This document shows positions 6,359-10,144 of a stretch of 10,144 nucleotides of DNA, in pieces. The notes beneath the pieces are model-generated. The model searched no databases, was not told where the DNA came from, and saw nothing but the letters and a program-made list of their open reading frames with translations. This stretch comes from Bacteroidales bacterium UBA6428 (GTDB lineage: Bacteria; Bacteroidota; Bacteroidia; Bacteroidales; UBA932): positions 1 through 10,144 of the forward strand of contig DJOW01000046.1 of assembly GCA_002437305.1 (NCBI GenBank). The letters are read 5' to 3'. Made by a program: the position numbers and the translations under genes. How positions within the stretch are numbered: the first letter of the stretch is position 1; each line of letters begins with the position of its first letter.

Positions 6359-7348
6359 CTATTCGGCAAGCCTGTCAACGACCACCGGCTTTATCAAACC
6401 GCCACCCATGCTGATCTTTCCGTCCTTCACGTTCATATCCACAATATAGGCGCCGCGTGGATGTACCTCCGTATCGCTCTTATGTGCGTGGAACACATAA
6501 CGCATCTGGCCGTCATTGTCAACGAAAGGAGCGCCGTGGCCGACCCCGACAAGTCCTTCATACTTATGAAGCACCGGATTGGAATCCGCTTTCTTCCAAG
6601 GTCCCAGCGGTGAGGAAGATGTCGCATAACCGACCGCATAGTCCTGGCTGGTGTAGTCATTTGCCGAATACATAAGATAGTAAACCCCATCCTTTTTGAA
6701 CACAGATGGACCTTCCGTGACCTTTGAGGCTATCAATTCCCAAGGTTGGTCGGGACGAATGCATCTCGACAGGGTCTCCTCCTTGATTTCCTTCAGATCA
6801 TCCTTAAGCTCAGCACCCCAGATTATGTTCCCGCCATTGAACCTGACGAAATATATGTACGCCTTGCCATCGGTGTCGAAAAACACAGAAGAATCAATGC
6901 CGGCCTCTTCCCTCATAGGTTTTTTGACGGTCTGGACAAAGGCTCCCAGCGGTGAGCTTGACTCAGCGACACAGAGCCTGCGCTCCGCGGTGTAGAACAT
7001 GTAGTATTTCTTTTTAGCGCTTACATAATAGACCTCCGGCGCCCAGAATCCAGTCGTCCCATAGGAATCGGATGGATCAAGAGCGGAGGAATACATCTTC
7101 CATTTCTCCAGATCATCTGAGACGTAGACATCGAACCCAAGCGCCTCGCCGTTTTTTGTGCCATACAGGTAGTATTTCCCTTTCTCCACCATAATGTACG
7201 GATCGGCGACAGGGACGGTTTGCGACAGGACACGGACAGGCTCCTTGTCAGGCGATTCCGGAACATCACTGTTTCCGGTACTTGAGCAACCCGAGCCGCA
7301 GACCAATGCCGTGGAAAGAATGAGAGTGCTTATTGCCATCCTTTTCAT
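6359..7348 (-). CDS. GH43-family glycosidase lipoprotein (329 aa)
   Basis: A five-bladed beta-propeller glycoside hydrolase of the inverting GH43 family, typically alpha-L-arabinofuranosidase, endo-arabinanase or beta-xylosidase. The three carboxylates are in their usual settings: D49 in VADPYIM (base), D152 in GIDSSVFFD (pKa modulator) and E212 in KVTEGPSVF (acid). FWAPEV (101-106) and H271 in VGHGAPF are other family marks. The N-terminus is lipoprotein-like: MKR, a hydrophobic stretch, then GSGC with C21 as probable lipidated residue, though -3 is Gly rather than Leu. Length equals a single catalytic domain with no added binding module. It lies 62 nt after the hydrolase gene, past a strong hairpin, and 13 nt before the GH127-type gene. 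The pairing with GH127 favours an arabinofuranosidase role, but substrate and subfamily cannot be read from motifs alone. Confidence 0.92.
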   Translation of the reverse strand: MKRMAISTLILSTALVCGSGCSSTGNSDVPESPDKEPVRVLSQTVPVADPYIMVEKGKYYLYGTKNGEALGFDVYVSDDLEKWKMYSSALDPSDSYGTTGFWAPEVYYVSAKKKYYMFYTAERRLCVAESSSPLGAFVQTVKKPMREEAGIDSSVFFDTDGKAYIYFVRFNGGNIIWGAELKDDLKEIKEETLSRCIRPDQPWELIASKVTEGPSVFKKDGVYYLMYSANDYTSQDYAVGYATSSSPLGPWKKADSNPVLHKYEGLVGVGHGAPFVDNDGQMRYVFHAHKSDTEVHPRGAYIVDMNVKDGKISMGGGLIKPVVVDRLAE

Positions 7349-7368
7349 TTCGTTTTATATTGATTACA

Positions 7369-7403
7369 GCCGGGACACGCCGCGGTTCATGGCGTGTCCC
7401 GGC
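7369..7403 (-). terminator. Perfect 13-bp hairpin between hydrolase and GH43 genes
   Basis: gccgggacacgcc (7369-7381) is the exact complement of 7391-7403, with a 9-nt loop. It starts 7 nt past the stop of the hydrolase gene. No T-tract follows on the minus strand, so it is more likely a partial terminator or an mRNA processing/stability element that changes the amount of GH43 and GH127 message relative to susD. A mini-frame of eight codons (MNRGVSRL, 7390-7364) starts in the loop and ends just past the stem; this may be chance. Confidence 0.6.
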
Positions 7404-7410
7404 ATTGGAT

Positions 7411-8709
7411 TTATTTGCCGGATGTCGTGAATTTGCCAAGGAATTCCTTGACAGATGCCTGGAAGTCCACATCTCCGGTTTTCGCGGTCCAGGCCCACCA
7501 CTGATTATGCTTGTTGTGGTTGTAGGAATGAATCTCCACAGCCACCCCATTGGCTTTCAGAGCCGCCTCATAGGCGACAGCATTCTTCTCCATCGAAAAA
7601 CTCTGGTCATTGGCGGCGTATGCGATGTATGCCGGAGGATTGCCTGCGGCGGTATGTTTCTCGTTGGACAAAGCATCGCGAAGATCCTGAGACGGATCGT
7701 CCCCAAGCAGCGAGCGGCAGGCTCCATCCTGCGTCCCGTCCTTCTGCATGGTCACCAACGGAGTCATCAGGACCTGGAAATCCAGCATCTCCGGGACATT
7801 GACTGCCAGAGTGGTGGCGATATGGCCTCCCGAGGCCATTCCCCAGACACCGACTTTGTCATAACCGCCCCACTCTCCTTTCCTTGCGCGGACAAGACTC
7901 AGAAGGTCGTAGGCGTCCTCGAACGGATGTGAGTAATACTTTGTGTGCGGGTAGGAGTAGTAAAGCGCGGCGAACATGGAATTGGTGGCCTGGGCCATAT
8001 TCATGAATCCATTATTGCCTGACACAACCCATTGGATGTCGTTCTCGGGAATGTCGGAATACGCTCCGCCCGGGCAAAGAAGAACGGCGCGTTCTACCGA
8101 TCCTTTGTAGTTGTAGAGCACACCCTTCGCCTCCGGCTCCCTTGAGTAATGGATGATCAGATTGTCTCCTTCCTCCTCATAGGCCGGGCATACGACATAA
8201 ATGTAACCCTTTGACGAGACAACCTCATTCCCTGGAGCAATCTTGACAGGAAGGACAAAAGGCTTTTGAGACGCGATAAACGCCTTGTCAATCTCAGCCT
8301 GGTTGAGTTTCAGTTTCAGCGAGGCACCTTTCGCTCCTTTCGCGATGGTGGAAGCCTCAAAGGAGTAAGTCCCTTCCGGCAGCAAAGCGAAAGCGGCTTT
8401 TTTCTGCGAGTTGTAGGCGTTGACCAATGACTGCGGATTATCCGCAAGCGCGAGCGAGCAGGTGATGTCTTCCTCCGCACTGAAGTCTTCCCCTGTGTTC
8501 TTGGTCAGAGCCACTTCAAATTCCCGCTCTGCCGAGAGCATCAAAGCACGGTTGCCTTCCATCTTGAATGACAAGACCGTGTTGGCGTTGGCCGGTGTCG
8601 GCTCTTCAGGTGTAGGCTCCGGCTCAGGATTTTTGTTCTCCTTGCCGCACCCGACGGATGCCATGGTCATCGCAATGGCGATGACTCCAGATAATAATTC
8701 TTTCTTCAT
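7411..8709 (-). CDS. Lipoprotein with DUF1735-like domain and alpha/beta-hydrolase (esterase-like) domain (432 aa)
   Basis: Residues 1-21 form a lipoprotein signal ending in SVGC (C21). A Pro/Glu linker follows (about 27-42). Residues about 45-165 resemble the DUF1735 beta-sandwich of PUL lipoproteins (SLVNAYNSQKKAAFALLPEG, then FVLPVKIAP). Residues about 205-430 are an alpha/beta-hydrolase like the carbohydrate esterases of PULs: oxyanion segment CPGGAYSDI (212-220), elbow region WGMASGGHIA (289-298), acid candidate D368 in YAANDQS, and His candidates H398 and H401 in NHNKHN. Relatives have GFSAGGH at the elbow. Here the reading is G-M-A-S-G-G-H: Ala (codon 7836-7834) where the nucleophile Ser should be, and Ser one place later. 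The enzyme may use the shifted S293 or may be a non-catalytic binding protein. In a PUL the expected job is removing acyl groups from the glycan at the cell surface. It lies 31 nt after susD. Confidence 0.83.
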   Translation of the reverse strand: MKKELLSGVIAIAMTMASVGCGKENKNPEPEPTPEEPTPANANTVLSFKMEGNRALMLSAEREFEVALTKNTGEDFSAEEDITCSLALADNPQSLVNAYNSQKKAAFALLPEGTYSFEASTIAKGAKGASLKLKLNQAEIDKAFIASQKPFVLPVKIAPGNEVVSSKGYIYVVCPAYEEEGDNLIIHYSREPEAKGVLYNYKGSVERAVLLCPGGAYSDIPENDIQWVVSGNNGFMNMAQATNSMFAALYYSYPHTKYYSHPFEDAYDLLSLVRARKGEWGGYDKVGVWGMASGGHIATTLAVNVPEMLDFQVLMTPLVTMQKDGTQDGACRSLLGDDPSQDLRDALSNEKHTAAGNPPAYIAYAANDQSFSMEKNAVAYEAALKANGVAVEIHSYNHNKHNQWWAWTAKTGDVDFQASVKEFLGKFTTSGK

Positions 8710-8740
8710 TTTTTGATTGATTAATTGTTTTGTGTATCAA

Positions 8741-10144
8741 CTATTCCCAACCTGGGTTCTGTTTTATGTTCGGGTTGTTTTGAATCTCGTTCTCCGGAAT
8801 CGGGAACAACCAGTAATGCTCTCCGCCCCAGCTGTAGTGATAGGTGGCCTCACCCCAAACCTGACGGAGTCCGTTGACCTCCTCGCTCTGTCCGTTTTTG
8901 TACGTGGCGAACTTCTTTTCTTTCCAAGTACGCCACCTCAACTCGTCAAAATAGATGACATCCTCTCCCAGAAGCTCCCAGTAGCGTTCGTTCCGGATGC
9001 GCTCGCGCGCGTCCTCCTGTCCTTTCACCTGAGTGAATGAGTTGGAGTCCAGAAGGCTGGCCCCCGCGCGGTCACGTACTCTGTTCACGACCTTCACCGC
9101 CTCTTCTGTCTTTCCCTGCTCATTGAGAGCCTCGGCCAGGTTCAGAAGCACATCCGCATAACGGATAAGCGGCAGATCTATGCCGGTCCAATAAAGATTA
9201 CCCTCGTTTATGCCCTCGGTGACGAACTTTCTGTTAAGATAGTAGAACATCGCCTGAGTGTCTGTGCGCAGATCATTCGGCTCCCTTCTCACAGTCCCGT
9301 CATCCTCTTCTGTCTCCGTCCATTGGCTTCTGAAAGGGAACCTGCTTGTAAACCAGTTGGCCGCGCCACCGTCTCCGCCCAGATACTTTGCGTAAGGGGT
9401 TATGACACTCATCTCCAATCTTGGGTCACGATTCGTGTAGGCCTTTCTCACGCGCGCCTCGTTACCGTCTGGAAGGTAGAGATCCATCCTGGCGCCTTGC
9501 TCCCTCGCGGTTTTGTACTCCTTGTCAGTGAGATGGTCCCGAAGGAAGAACACCCGGCGTTCCCTGACCGTCAACGAGGAGAAACCAGGAATGTAATCGT
9601 CCCAATTGAACCTGCTTCCATCGGCATTCTCATAAGTGTCGATAAAATCCGGGTTGACGATGTAGTTGTTCCACATGCTGCCATAGGTGCAGCGGTTTCC
9701 GTAGCCCCTGTTCTTTCCGTTTCCATAGCCATATTCACCAAGGCACTGGACAGAGAAGATCATCTCGTCACAACGCTCATTGGTTTCTTTGAACAATTGC
9801 TTGTATGATTCATCGCCAGCCGCAGTGAACAATGAGTAGCCGCACTCGCCCACCTTGCGGAAATCAGACTCCGCAGCCTTCCAATCCTTTTTCCACAGAT
9901 AGACCTTGCCTCTGAGCGCATAGGCGGCCCCTTTTGTGACATGTCCATAATTCTCGTCTGTCGATGAATATTTCAACGGAAGCTGCGGGTCATTTATGCA
10001 GGTTGTCAGATCCTCGATGATCCTGTCCCACGTCTGGTCCTGAGTGAGACGGCTGCCCTTGGCGTCCTCAATGCTGCTGAAGGCCTCGGTGTAATACGGC
10101 ACTCCGCCGAAAACAACGTTCAGCTGATAATACCACCAGGAGCG
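8741..10144 (-). CDS. SusD/RagB-family outer-membrane glycan-binding protein, 5' end outside the window
   Basis: The lid-like, surface-exposed lipoprotein partner of a SusC TonB-dependent transporter; it binds glycan fragments for import. 467 residues are visible, open to the window edge, so signal peptide, lipobox and probably the first 100 or more residues are missing. The first visible residues RSWWYYQLNVVFGGVPYYTE match the usual RA-YYF-L---FGGVPL segment. TPR-like helices follow at about 69-98 (RGKVYLWKKDWKAAESDF), then the C-terminal marks PLIRYADVLLNLAEAL (325-340), RIRNERYWELLGED (382-395) and the end NPNIKQNPGW. The GTG at 10102 is inside this conserved block and is not a start. The stop TAG at 8743-8741 is 31 nt before the hydrolase gene, so this is an upstream gene of the PUL operon. 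A susC gene is expected beyond the right edge. Confidence 0.95.
   Translation of the reverse strand, partial: RSWWYYQLNVVFGGVPYYTEAFSSIEDAKGSRLTQDQTWDRIIEDLTTCINDPQLPLKYSSTDENYGHVTKGAAYALRGKVYLWKKDWKAAESDFRKVGECGYSLFTAAGDESYKQLFKETNERCDEMIFSVQCLGEYGYGNGKNRGYGNRCTYGSMWNNYIVNPDFIDTYENADGSRFNWDDYIPGFSSLTVRERRVFFLRDHLTDKEYKTAREQGARMDLYLPDGNEARVRKAYTNRDPRLEMSVITPYAKYLGGDGGAANWFTSRFPFRSQWTETEEDDGTVRREPNDLRTDTQAMFYYLNRKFVTEGINEGNLYWTGIDLPLIRYADVLLNLAEALNEQGKTEEAVKVVNRVRDRAGASLLDSNSFTQVKGQEDARERIRNERYWELLGEDVIYFDELRWRTWKEKKFATYKNGQSEEVNGLRQVWGEATYHYSWGGEHYWLFPIPENEIQNNPNIKQNPGWE

Noticed and set aside
6343..6378. Longer start for the GH127-type gene at 6378
   Set aside because: It overlaps the GH43 coding end and would place 11 extra residues before a good signal peptide.
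7333..7932. Plus-strand open frame of 199 aa
   Set aside because: It lies antisense to the hydrolase gene and over the 7369-7403 hairpin; a by-product of codon bias.
10100..10102. GTG as the start of the SusD-like gene
   Set aside because: The conserved SusD block runs straight through it in frame to the window edge, so the gene begins outside.
1..10144. tRNA, rRNA, insertion-sequence transposase or integrase genes
   Set aside because: I saw no cloverleaf, rRNA-like stretch or transposase/integrase motif on either strand.

Overview
The window comes from a Bacteroidota genome, most likely a gut-type Bacteroidales. The evidence is a SusD/RagB protein, lipoprotein glycosidases in a polysaccharide utilization locus (PUL), a DUF1735-type lipoprotein domain, little Shine-Dalgarno signal before the starts, and -33/-7 promoters of the TTTG...TAnnTTTG kind. 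Genus cannot be fixed from the sequence. Every supported gene is on the minus strand, so transcription runs from high to low coordinates.

Right part (10144 down to 4471): the downstream end of a PUL. In transcription order it holds a SusD-like surface glycan-binding lipoprotein cut by the window edge, a lipoprotein with a DUF1735-like domain fused to an alpha/beta-hydrolase, a GH43 lipoprotein, and a secreted DUF1680/GH127-type enzyme. Gaps are 31, 62 and 13 nt, so this looks like one operon, and a SusC porin is expected just outside to the right. GH43 plus GH127-family enzymes suggests an L-arabinofuranose-containing plant glycan such as arabinan, arabinoxylan or a related side chain. The hydrolase would fit an ester-removing role, but the usual nucleophile Ser is replaced by Ala and the next residue is Ser. 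A 13-bp perfect hairpin lies between hydrolase and GH43.

Middle (4470 down to 997): a 287-nt spacer carries a degenerate array of about 51-nt units (alternating CGTGAGC and CGCACGAAA words) and then a promoter. That promoter precedes a HAD-family hydrolase gene and a short-form (UvrA2-like) UvrA ATPase gene. The two overlap by 8 nt (ATGAATAG), which points to translational coupling.

Left part (996 down to 1): more AT-rich and accessory in look, with only one small gene, for a predicted secreted protein of 106 aa. An exact 36-bp direct repeat (1-36 and 803-838) contains the -33 box, 19-nt spacer and first bases of the -7 box of a perfect Bacteroidota promoter. The copy at 803-838 points into a gene-free stretch. 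That stretch ends in a 20-bp stem hairpin whose 32-nt loop is complementary to an upstream segment of the same strand. The simplest reading is a structured non-coding RNA or long regulatory leader of about 250 nt, with a second identical promoter leaving the window on the left. This is the least explained and most interesting part of the window.
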